Shown here piece by piece: positions 33,955 through 44,900 of a DNA stretch of 64,000 nt (its first letter is position 1; each line of letters starts with the position of its first letter). A program made the position numbers and the translations under genes. This stretch comes from Bacteroidales bacterium UBA4070 (lineage in GTDB: Bacteria > Bacteroidota > Bacteroidia > Bacteroidales > VadinHA17), in the NCBI GenBank assembly GCA_002383485.1, contig DFYY01000025.1, positions 89,520 to 153,519 of the forward strand. Reading direction: 5' to 3'. The notes under the pieces were generated by a model. That model made no database searches. It was not told where the DNA came from and saw nothing but the letters and a program-made list of their open reading frames with translations.

Positions 33955-34452
33955 ATGAAAAAAATCATTACTTTTTCGATTGTTCTTCTTGCATTCACTG
34001 CAGGAGCATTTGCACAATCTTCTGCAACAGCAACAGCAACAGCAGTAATTGTATCTCCAATTACCCTCACCCGTACTGCTGACATGAGTTTTGGTAACAT
34101 CATAGCCGATGTTGACGGAGGTACCGTTGTTCTGGTTCCGGCAGGCACCCGTACTCTTAACGGACTTACCTCGCCGTCGATACCGGGAACTATTGCCAAT
34201 GCAAGCTTTACCGTTACAGGGTTTGGCGGAGCAACCTATGCAATTACCCTGCCGGCATCGCATACCATCAGCAACGGTACCCAGAATATGGTGGTTGATA
34301 CATTCACAAGCACTCCGGATGCAACCGGCACTCTTGACGGGGCTGGCAGCCAGACCCTCAACGTTGGCGCCACGTTGAACGTTGGTGCAAACCAGGCTTC
34401 CGGCACTTATACCAACGCCGCAGGCTTCACGGTGACAGTGAACTATAACTAA
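33955..34452 (+). CDS. DUF4402 protein, candidate pilin-like fibre subunit (first)
   Basis: A 165-residue exported protein with a signal peptide cleaved near AFA-Q at residue 20. The mature part has the DUF4402 pattern: an alternating hydrophobic N-terminal segment (SATATATAVIV), MSFGNIIADVDGGTVVLVPAGTR, LNVGATLNVG, and a C-terminal strand ending GFTVTVNYN. Small size, all-beta composition, the GTY-x-n-F-x-V-x-V-x-Y C-terminus and the alternating N-terminal strand resemble pilins of the alternate chaperone-usher (CfaB-like) class, where the N-terminal strand completes the neighbouring subunit. It heads a six-gene run with a chaperone and an usher-like protein. The fibre-subunit role is inferred. 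Confidence 0.7.
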   Translation: MKKIITFSIVLLAFTAGAFAQSSATATATAVIVSPITLTRTADMSFGNIIADVDGGTVVLVPAGTRTLNGLTSPSIPGTIANASFTVTGFGGATYAITLPASHTISNGTQNMVVDTFTSTPDATGTLDGAGSQTLNVGATLNVGANQASGTYTNAAGFTVTVNYN

Positions 34453-34490
34453 CAGAACGGATAACTGTTACAGCTAACCGGTCAGTTATA

Positions 34491-35024
34491 ATGGCTCTTT
34501 TCAGGAAAAATCTTTTCAGCCTGTTATGTCTGGTTGCCATGCCGGCATGGGTGTCTGTCGCCCAGACAGCGCCACCGGTAAGTGCAACCGGGCATATCAC
34601 AGCGCAGGTCATCACGACGCTTGCTGCCGTTGAGACCTCACAGCTGGACTTCGGGAAATTTTCCCCGGGGCCGCAGGGTGGAGAGTTGATACTTACACCT
34701 GACAACAGTGTCCTGGTGATGGGGAGCGTCTGGAAGGGCAGCGGCACGCACAACGCGGCAAGTTTTTACGTCACCGGTGATCCGGGTGTTGCATATACAG
34801 TTACATTGCCGTCAGAACCCGTCATGATTACTCATATGGGTACGTCGAGGACAATGACAGTTGAGGATTGGATATCAGTCCCGGCGCCGAATCCCGGCGC
34901 CGGGCTGCTTGAAAACGGCGCCCAGACGGTATATGTCGGGGCCACACTGAAGGTGGGGACCCTGACTGACAACCCGGTGGGCATTTATACCGGAACTTAC
35001 ACAATCACCTTTGACTTCAACTGA
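34491..35024 (+). CDS. DUF4402 protein, candidate pilin-like fibre subunit (second)
   Basis: A 177-residue exported protein with a signal peptide (cleavage near VA-Q at about residue 25). DUF4402 hallmarks are SQLDFGKFSPGPQGGELILTPD, VYVGATLKVGTLTDNPVG and the C-terminal IYTGTYTITFDFN. It differs from the first copy by a longer proline-containing N-terminal segment before the strand GHITAQVITTL, so it may be a tip, adaptor or minor subunit. It starts 38 bases after the first copy and the chaperone gene follows almost immediately. Confidence 0.7.
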   Translation: MALFRKNLFSLLCLVAMPAWVSVAQTAPPVSATGHITAQVITTLAAVETSQLDFGKFSPGPQGGELILTPDNSVLVMGSVWKGSGTHNAASFYVTGDPGVAYTVTLPSEPVMITHMGTSRTMTVEDWISVPAPNPGAGLLENGAQTVYVGATLKVGTLTDNPVGIYTGTYTITFDFN

Positions 35025-35045
35025 GTGAGAACAGAACCCGTAAAA

Positions 35046-35900
35046 ATGAAAATAATGTCCAAACGTATGCCATTCCTTGCAATCACAGGCCTGATACTGT
35101 TTCAGGTCTTTTTTCCTTTTAATACAAGGGCCCAGGGCAACCTGCTCATCACTCCGAGAAGGGTTGTATTTGAAGGAAACAGGAGATCCATGGATCTGAA
35201 CCTGGCCAACATCGGGAATGATACGGCCACCTATGCCATCTCGCTCATCCAGATAAAGATGACTGAGGAGGGCGGTTTTGAATCGATTACGGAACCCGAG
35301 GTGGGGCAGCGTTTTGCGAGCCCGTATCTTCGGTATTTCCCGAGGACTGTGACACTTGGCCCGAATGAAACGCAGACAGTAAAACTGCAGCTTGTCAGGA
35401 GCAGCACCCTTGAACCCGGAGAGTACCGGTCGCATCTCTATTTCAGGGCTGTACCAAAGGAAAAACCGCTGGGAGAAGAGGAAGAGATTGTTGCCGATCC
35501 CTCATCAATTGCCGTTAAACTTACTCCGATATTCGGCATAACCATTCCGGCTATCATCAGGGTGGGACAACCGTCGGTTAATGTGACAATCTCAGAACCT
35601 GAGCTCAGGTTCGAAAATGATACGACCCCACGCCTGGGCATAGTGTTTCACCGTTCCGGCGACTACTCTGCATATGGGGATATTACAGTTAATCATGTTT
35701 CTCCCCAGGGTACCGTTACAAAAGTAGGTATTGCCAATGGTGTGGCAGTTTATACTCCCAACGCCACAAGACGGTTTGAAATTCCTCTTATCAATACCCG
35801 GGGAATTGATCTTTCTGCCGGCAGACTGGAAATTACTTTTTCTGCACCCTCTGACGTAAAACCTGAGATGTTTGCCGAGGCGGTGCTTATACTGAACTGA
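35046..35900 (+). CDS. PapD-like periplasmic pilus chaperone
   Basis: A 284-residue protein with a signal peptide (cleavage near residue 29). The ATG at 35046 is preferred; a GTG at 35025 is also open. The first immunoglobulin-like domain matches PapD: ITPRRVVFEGNRRS corresponds to the strand with the invariant Arg8, RYFPRTVTLGPNETQTVKL (about 96-114) to the F1 region, and EPGEYRSHLYF (124-133) to strand G1. Lys158 in SIAVKLTPIFG is a candidate for the invariant Lys112. A second domain follows (about 170-284). Such chaperones donate a strand to pilus subunits and hand them to the usher. No Cys pair is present. It lies between two subunit-like genes and the giant surface-protein gene. Confidence 0.85.
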   Translation: MKIMSKRMPFLAITGLILFQVFFPFNTRAQGNLLITPRRVVFEGNRRSMDLNLANIGNDTATYAISLIQIKMTEEGGFESITEPEVGQRFASPYLRYFPRTVTLGPNETQTVKLQLVRSSTLEPGEYRSHLYFRAVPKEKPLGEEEEIVADPSSIAVKLTPIFGITIPAIIRVGQPSVNVTISEPELRFENDTTPRLGIVFHRSGDYSAYGDITVNHVSPQGTVTKVGIANGVAVYTPNATRRFEIPLINTRGIDLSAGRLEITFSAPSDVKPEMFAEAVLILN

Positions 35901-35945
35901 GAATGAGTTTTCAGAACAAGTTCATTTCTCTGCTACCCGGATAGT

Positions 35946-38900
35946 ATGGTTAAACAGCTGACATTTTGCAACAAGCTATTTTCAAAAGGATTTATAACTG
36001 CCTGGCTGCTACTGCTGCCGGGGCTTTATAATCTCAGCAGTGCCCAGCCGGTTTATTGTACCTCTAATGGAAATACAACATACCAGACCAGCATAACGCT
36101 GGTGAGTTTCAACTCTATCTATAACTCAAGTTCAAAGCCTTCCGGTTACAGTGACTATACTTCTCTTGTAACGGAAGTTGTCAAAGGCACTTCTCTAGCC
36201 CTTACGGTTAATGTAAATACCGATGGTAATTACAGGGTCTACGCCAGTGCATGGATTGACTGGAACATAGATGGTGATTTTAATGATGCAGGGGAATCCT
36301 TTAATCTGGGGAGTGCCATAAACACATCGAACGGCCCTACCGACGCTTGCCCCCTGGCAATTACCATACCGGCAGGAGCCGTTACCGGAACCACCAGGAT
36401 GCGGATATCCGCAAAGTACTATGCCTATCCGGCTTCCTGTGAAACCGGGTTCGACGGGGAAGTTGAAGACTACAGTCTAAGTATTCAGGACCCGTTGATG
36501 GTATTTTATTCAAGGGGCAGTGACCCGGCACAGCTATCCAGCTGGAATACCGTAAGAACCGGGGGCGGAAGCACTCCTTCGGGCTTTACTGCCAACAATC
36601 AGAAGTTTGTTGTTCAACCGTCTTTTTCCATGACGGCCGTCTCTCCCTGGAGCGTCTCCGGATCCAATACAACAGTTCAGGTGGAAAATGGAGCTGTTTT
36701 GACTGCTGAAGCCGGTATATCATTATCATCTGCCACAACATTTCAGATAGATGACGGAGCAACATATAACCATAATGTCAGCAGCAGTGCAGTCTGGGAT
36801 GGGATTGAATCAATCGGCGCCTCGTCAACAATAAGTTATGGTCTCAACGGCGCACAGGAAGTAGCGTCCCTGTCATACGGAAACCTCTCTGTCAGTGGCG
36901 GTAGCACCAAAACCATGATTGGAGATATTACCATTGAAGGCACTCTGAATCTCATTGATGGAAACATCAGCCTTGGCTCCGCGGCCTGGAATCTTACCCT
37001 TGGTATTCAGGCTTCTGTAACAGCCTCGGGAGGCTTCGACAATACCCGTATGGTGGTGTGTGACGGAAGCGGTTCTCTCATAAAGCAGGGCCTGACGCCT
37101 GCTGATTTTTCAATAATTTACCCCGTTGGCACCGGCAGTTATTATACTCCCTTTGAGGTTATGGCGTTGTCTGTCACTACAGCAGGGACAGGTAGCATAA
37201 GCGTCCGGGCTGTTGCGGAGACAGCACCGGGACCTCCTTCTGCAGCCGGCTCTGATCTGATGAAGTATTGGAGCATTTCCACTTCAGATATCAGCGTAAC
37301 GTCTGCAGATATCAGGATGACATATATCAACCCGGAAGAGGTTGGTCCCGGCGGTGATCAGAGCACATATGTTCCTTTCTTATACAGTAATGGTTTATGG
37401 ACTCAGCCGGGGCTATACAGTGCAGCCGGAGTTAATCCAATGATAATTACCGGGCTCTCAGATATCGACGGTCAGTGGACAGCGCGAACGGAGCCGGTGT
37501 ATAACTATTTTTATTCTTATCAGACAGGCAACTGGCATGATCCTGAAACATGGACCACCGATCCAAGCGGAACTCTTCAGACAGGCAACGGGATTCCGGA
37601 CGATGGGGCCATTGTGGTTATCCTTACAGATCGCACGGTTTCACTGACAGAGGATATAACAGAGACTGGCCTATCCATAACGGTATCATCGGGAGCATTT
37701 CTTGACCAGTCGGTTTATCACTTTACAGGCACTCTCTCTTCTCTCTCCGGCCAGGGAACCTTAAAGCTGGCTTCGGAGAATTTTCCGGTTGCGACCGTAA
37801 ACACCCTGGTAAATACGGGCGGAGGTACCGTAGAGTATTACAACGGATCAGACTTTACGCTGCCGGCAGCCCAGACTGTCTACAATAACCTGTTCATCAA
37901 CACATCAGGTGCCGCGGCCACCCAGTTGTCAAACCTGACACTGAATGGAAACCTCCTGGTCAGGAGCGGGGTTTTCAGAATCAATGACAACAGCTCAACA
38001 GCAAAGCTGTCACTTACGATAATGGGCAATGTAACCGTTGAATCCGGTGCATCAATCGCGGTGGGCAACGGTGTCACGAATACTGCTATCACAGGAAGCG
38101 TTACCGGTGGTACGGCGCCATATCTCAATTACTACCTGAATTTTCACACTGTCATTATCCGGGGTGATTTCACAAACAACGGGACAGTCAGGTTTACCAA
38201 CCTGAACTACCCGACTTACCACTTATTCCCGCCCACCGTGACAGGTGCAACATCCGGCGCCGCTACCATTTATTTTGAAGGCACGGCGGACAACATGCTT
38301 ACATGTAACGGTATTACCGATTTTTACAATCTCATTGTTAACAAAGGAACCGATCAGACATACAGTCTGACAGTGTTCTCAAGCGGGTATGGAAACTTCA
38401 GGCTATTAGGGGCAAACATCCTGGCCGCCGAGTCGGTCACCGCAAATCCGCTGCTGAGAAAAGCCCTGTGGATATATGCGGGAACGCTTGTTCTGAAAGG
38501 TAATGTGTTCATTCCTTCTCTCTCTGAAAGTACCGTTGCCAATTCCCATTATTTTATTCCCTCTAATGGCGCCCTGCTTTGCGACGGAGTGGATGTGGCG
38601 GTGTTCGTAACAGCCGATGATTACCGGGAGGTGAATACGGCCTACGGAGTCGCGGCGGGCAGTAATGGCGCTATGGGTATTGATACCGGCCATGTTTCGA
38701 GTTCTCTCTATGTTTTTGGCCGTCTCCAGGTGAACAGCGGATTCCTCTCAACGAAAGAGTCTGGTGGAATTTTTACCTCTTCAACGGCATCGGGGCAGAT
38801 AATAATCAATGGCGGAACGGTTGACGCCAAACAGTTGCTGGCCTCAACCGGATCCGCCGCATACAGCCAGTCGGGCGGCTTGTTTATTCTTCGGGGGCGC

Positions 38901-41900
38901 ATGCGGCGTACACCGGTCTCCTATGCTTCCGTAGCAGACCTGACCGATGCTACCGAAGCTACCCTTAACACTGCCCGTACCACAATAGTGGCAAGTAATG
39001 CACACGGAAGCTTCAATCTTGAAAATGCATCCAACATATACAGTGTTTCAGGCGGAACAATCAGAATTTATGATGTGACGGACACCACCGCTTCCGAAGC
39101 CTTTGACGTCAAGGCCTCTGCAGCAAATATCAGTGTTACCGGCGGTATGCTCGAGATTATGCCCAAAACCGGAACGGTGCAGCCGGATCCAGCATACTAT
39201 GCCATTCACTCCACGGCACCCCTGGGCAATCTGACCGTAAACAGGATTGACGGATCGGGAGCAGCAAGGATGAACACGGCCCTGACTGTTCAGTCCGGGG
39301 CAGATATCATATCAGGTGAACTGAATGCCAACAACCTTAACCTGACTGTCGGCGGGAACTTTTTAATTGAAGCCGGCGGAGGATATATCACAGGTTCCAA
39401 TACAACCACCATAAACGGCAGCGGGGCACAGACTCTTACCGCAAACACCCCGTCTCCCCTGTCGCTGAACAATTTCACAATTGACAAACCGGCAGGTACA
39501 ATCCTGACCCTTTCCGGCTCACAGAATGTGATCAATGTCAGTTCGGCATTCACTCTTCAGGCAGGAACGCTCAATGACGGAGGAAAACAACTCAATGTAT
39601 CCGGCAATGTTTTTAATTCCGGTATTACTTCCGGTACCGGCTGGCTGGTCCTTAACGGTTCATCTTCACAGACCATTGACGGAGGCGGTACATATGGCAA
39701 TATTGAACTTGCAAACAGCTCAGCCTCACCAGTCACCCTCCTTGACCGCATGACTGTTAACGGAACGCTGAACTTCGCATTAAACGGAAACCTGAATATA
39801 GGTACATACAATCTCCATCTGAACACAGGTGCAACAATCCAGAATGCCGGAACGGGCAGGTTTGTGCAGGCATCAGGCAATGCCGGAGACGGAGGAGTTT
39901 CGCGCAGTTTCTCCACAACCGACTCCTTTATTTTCCCGGTAGGGGTGGCCGGAAGATACACCCCGGCCACGATAGGATTCACAGAATCACCTTCAACCTA
40001 CGGATCTGTGACTGTTGTGCCCGTTGACTATGAACATCCGGTTACTCTCGTCAACGGACAGAGTCTGAGTTATTTCTGGAGGATAAAATCAACTGGTTTT
40101 ACGGGTATTCCGGTATATTCGGTCATTCATGAATTCGTTTACGATCAATCTGATGTGACCGGAACGGAATTAGCATATGTGCCTGCTATTTATGACGGAG
40201 TATCACGAAACTGGTACATCGGGCAAACTTCTGACATCAACATTTCAACGAATACTGTTTCTGACTGGAACAGCCCCACAAACAGCACTAATTTCCTGGA
40301 TGCCGATTACACGGCAGGTGCAACTGCCTGCTTCGGTTCTCCCGCAATTTTTTACAGCCGGCAGTCCGGACTGTGGAGTGCAGCAACAACATGGTCCCTT
40401 TCAGGCCATACAGCAGACAATCCTCCTGCTTCGCCTCCCGGAGCCAATGATATTGTCATTATCGGCGGGAACGATTCCATCTGGCTTGCCACTGAAAGCC
40501 CGGCTCTTCCTATAAGTGATATTGATCCTTCAGTGACTTACTATCAGCTCAACAAGGCCGCGGTAAGCTGTGCCACCCTTCAGATTGAATCCGGATCAGT
40601 ACTCGATATTCAGAATAATCCCGGCAGCACATTTGCCTCCGTACTTACCCATCCGGGAGGCAACGGTAAACTTCGGCTGACGACGAGGGATCCGTCGACA
40701 GATTTTGATCTTCCGGAGGCATTTGTCTTCCCGGGAGGAGACTTTTCCGAGTTCAGTGTGAATCAGGGTATTTCAGAATTTTATTCCATCAACCCGGAGG
40801 TCGGGATCTATTATATTCTTCCTTCAAATGCAAGTGAATACGGAACGGTCATCATGACTCCGCTGAGAGGTTCAAATATAATTCTGCCCAACATACCGCA
40901 GGTGACGATCAACGGAGACCTTATCTGCAACGGATCCGATGCCGATGCATGGCTGGCAATGACCTGGACCGGCATTTACGGAGCGATTGTTGCAAAAACC
41001 GTAAACATTAAAAGAAATCTGATAGTTGCAGGCGGCTCCTTTGAGTTTATTTCTAATTTAAACATACAGCAGAGGTTAAATATTGACGGGGATGTATATG
41101 TTGCACCGGGGGCCGGCATTGATGTATGGAGCAGCAGCATCAACAACATCATATCAATCGGAGGCTCGGTTTACAATAACAGCAACAACACCCTGGCCGG
41201 CAGTTCCAGGAGCCAGATTCGTCTCAGGAACGGGTCTAATGTATGCAATGTTATCTTCACGGGCAACCGGTCAGCCGTGGTTACAAATGACCCTGCCCTG
41301 AGCACAACACCGGTCACGGTATTCAACCTGGTGACTGTTGACAAAGGCAATTCTCCTGATACTACAATTACCTGGAACATCGGCGGAACCCTTACCACGC
41401 TCACGAACAACTGGCTGACCCTGCTGAACGGAACCCTGGTTTATGACCGGACCGGGACTTTTAACATTTCAACAACAACTGATTTTACGATACCGTCAAC
41501 AGCCGGACTTACTCTCAACACCCCGTCGAATGTATATATTTCAAACAGTTCAAGCTCCGAAACGCTTTATCTGAACGGCAGGCTAAGGATTACCGGAGGG
41601 GGAGGCAATGTATATATCGGTCCCGCGGGAAACACGGGTAACAATGCAGACATTGAATACTCCGGAAGCGGGGCGTCGTTGCTTGAGATTCAGAGCGGAA
41701 ACCTGTTTGTCAACGGGCAGATCAGAAGACCGCCGGCTTCCACGAACGGCACCCTGACATACAGGCAATCGGGAGGCAACGTCTTCATTTTCGGAAACAA
41801 TGCCAACGCAGGAAAAGCAAAGCTCGAAGTGCTTAATGACGGCAGTGAGTTTACAATGACCGGCGGCAATCTGACAATTGTGCGCGGTGGCGGAACAACC

Positions 41901-44900
41901 TTCGGAGACCTCTATCTCAGGCCGGCAACGGCAACCGTAACAGGCGGAACAGTAATCTTCACACAGAGTCCTTCCTCTGGTCCTGTCATCGATGCCGCTC
42001 AGTCTTACCTGCTTGACGCCAATGTTCCGCTCAACAATCTTGAAGTAAGCGGAAAAACGTCCGATACCAACCGCAATGCGGAACTGACCCTCATGATAAG
42101 TCCGCTCGTGCTGAACGGATCTCTTGCCATAAGCAATAATCGGAGCTTCTTTACATCGAACAACCGGAACCTTACAATAAAGGGTAATCTCAACAACAAC
42201 GGTACCTACAGTTACGGAACCAACCTTACGCTTTTTGACGGAGGAGTGCAGGCCATAACCGGAACCTCGGTGACCAACTTGTATGACCTCGAAGTCTCTT
42301 CTCTCACATCGCTTACTGCGAACGGTAATTTTACTGTCAATCGTGATTTGAATATAGTCTCCGGTAACCTGGTACTTGGGAACAGCCTTGTGACCCTTTT
42401 AGGGAACCTGAACAATAACGGGGCTTACACTGATGACAACATTACCGGCGGCATCAGTTTCTCGGGATCATCACAGCAGACAGTATCAGGCACCGGCTCC
42501 TTTGCAAGGCTCGTGCTTGACAATACAGCCGGCGCAAGACTTAATAACGACGTAGCTGTCCAGCATGACCTGGTTCTGGCAAACGGGGTTCTGGATATCA
42601 ATAAATTCCAGCTTACTCTCAGCCAGAACAGCCTGATTCAGGGAACAGGGTTCAAGAGTACAAAAATGATCAGGTCAGACGGTGTGGCCAGCAGCAGGGG
42701 AGTGCTCAAGTTCTTCCCGGCAGGAGCCCAGACCTTTACATTCCCGGTGGGTGTGGCAGGCAAATACACCCCGGCGCTGTTTACCGTAACTGCAAGTACG
42801 GCTGTCGGATCAGTCAGAATTAATCCGGTAAATGATTTTCACCCGAGTGTAATTGACCCTCTCAATTCGCTTGGGTATTACTGGCAGGCAGAAAGTTCAG
42901 GCGTATCAGGACTCAGCGCAAGTCTTGTTTTCAGTTACCTGGCAGCAGATGTTTCAGGCGATGAGTCTGCCTATGTTGCTGCCAGGCTCGTGCAGCCGGG
43001 AGGAACATGGGACAAGGCAACACCCGGTGCAGCTACTGATAATGTGGACGAGACCGCCAATACGGTTGCTTTTTATTTCACGGGAAGCAATAATATGAAT
43101 GGTGATTATACGGCGGGTACCGATGCCGCAATTCCGCCCGAGGTACCCGAATACATTACAAACAGCAACGGTAACTGGTCTGATCCCTCAATATGGAATT
43201 CGGTAGGTTCTTCGCCTCCATGTCCTGCCGGAGGACCCCGCGGAAGCAATGTCATAATAGATCACGTGGTAACGGCAGACATCAATTTTATTTCTGTTCT
43301 TAATACACAGATCAACAATGAATTGAGATTGGTTGCGCCCACATTCGGCCATAACCTCGGAAACGTTTCAGGTGACGGAAAGATATATCTTGAGGGTGGC
43401 AACCTGCCTGGCGGAACATATACCGGTTTCACTGACTGTTCCGGAAACGGCACTATCGAATACGGTGGCAGCGGAACCTATACAATTGTCTCTGGTGTTT
43501 ATAACTCCGTACCCAATCTTATCTTCTCGGGTACCGGTACCAGGATTCTGCCCAATGCTGATCTCACTGTCTGCAAACGACTAGTGATTGACGGTCCCAT
43601 CCTTGACAACAGCGTCAACAACCGGAAGCTTACAGTAAAAGGAACATTTGAAAGATATAACTCAGGATCATTCAGGAGCGGTACCGGGGTATATCCCGCA
43701 GCCACAGTATCCTTCTCCGGCAGCACGGCACAGTCGCTTGGAGGTATAACCGGGAACTTCTCCGGCACAAACCGGTTCTGGAACCTGGAGATCAACAATT
43801 CCGCGGGACTTGCAATGAATTCCGGAGCAGACATAGAAGCCGATAATCAGCTGATGCTTGTTAATGGAGTTATACATGTTCCCGCGGACGGACGATTTAC
43901 CCTCCTCAGCACCTCACAATCGGCGGTTGTTCCTGCAGGCGGCAGTGCCACCTCGTGGGTCAGCGGCCCCCTGACCAAACAGATCATTAACGGTGAAAGT
44001 TTCCTTTATCCGCTGGGCAGGGGTTCCATTAAAGGCCACCGGTTCACCCTCGTTTCAACAGCCGGAACCACTGCATCATTCACAGCAGAATATTTTTCGC
44101 CAAACAATACAGCCACTTCAATTGCTCCTCCGCTGGAGGTGACCAACACCCTTGAATACTGGAGAATATCGTCGCTATCTGCAGCTTCTGCAAGGGTCAG
44201 GATAGGGTGGGATCCGCAGAGCGATCTTACACCTCTCGTCACGGCTAACGGGCTTGCCGATATGAGGGTGGCAGGATACAGTACTGCCATGTGGAGGGAG
44301 CTTGCCTCCACTGCATCCGGCAACAACAATAACGGGGAGGTGGAGACAACAGGCAGTGTTTCAGTAGGCTCCACTCCTTCGGACTTCACCACTGCCAGCA
44401 TATCAGGAACCCTGGCCAGGGCTTCATTTTCTTCCTTTACTCCCATATGCGGGTCAGGTGGCATCCCGTTAAGTTTCATCTCCTTCTCTCCCATAAGCCT
44501 GAATTACATCCTGAGCTACACTATTGACGGTCTTGCACAGCCTGACGTGACTGTAACATCACTTCCTTTCGTCCTGCCTGCAACCGTTCCGGGAGTATAT
44601 CGTCTGACGGGGTTCAGGTTCAACGGCGGGACAGGAGCGGGTGTTGTTGACGCCAATACAGTGACTGTGTATCAGCTTCCGATACCTTCGAATGCCGGTC
44701 TGAACCAATCGCTCTGCGGACTCTCAACAACCACCCTCGCGGGCAATGACCCGGGTCCTTATGCAGGACTTTGGACAGTAGTCAGCGGTGCCGGCGGATC
44801 ATTTGAGAACAGTGTAGAGCATAATACTATATTTAATGGTGTCCTTGGAGTCAGTTATACCCTTCGCTGGACAATCAGCAACGGACCGTGCAGTTCTTTT

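Noticed and set aside
43258..43273. CACGTG core inside the giant gene as a fourth parS
   Set aside because: Flanks (AGAT before, GTAA after) do not fit TGTTN and NAACA; only the 6-base core matches.
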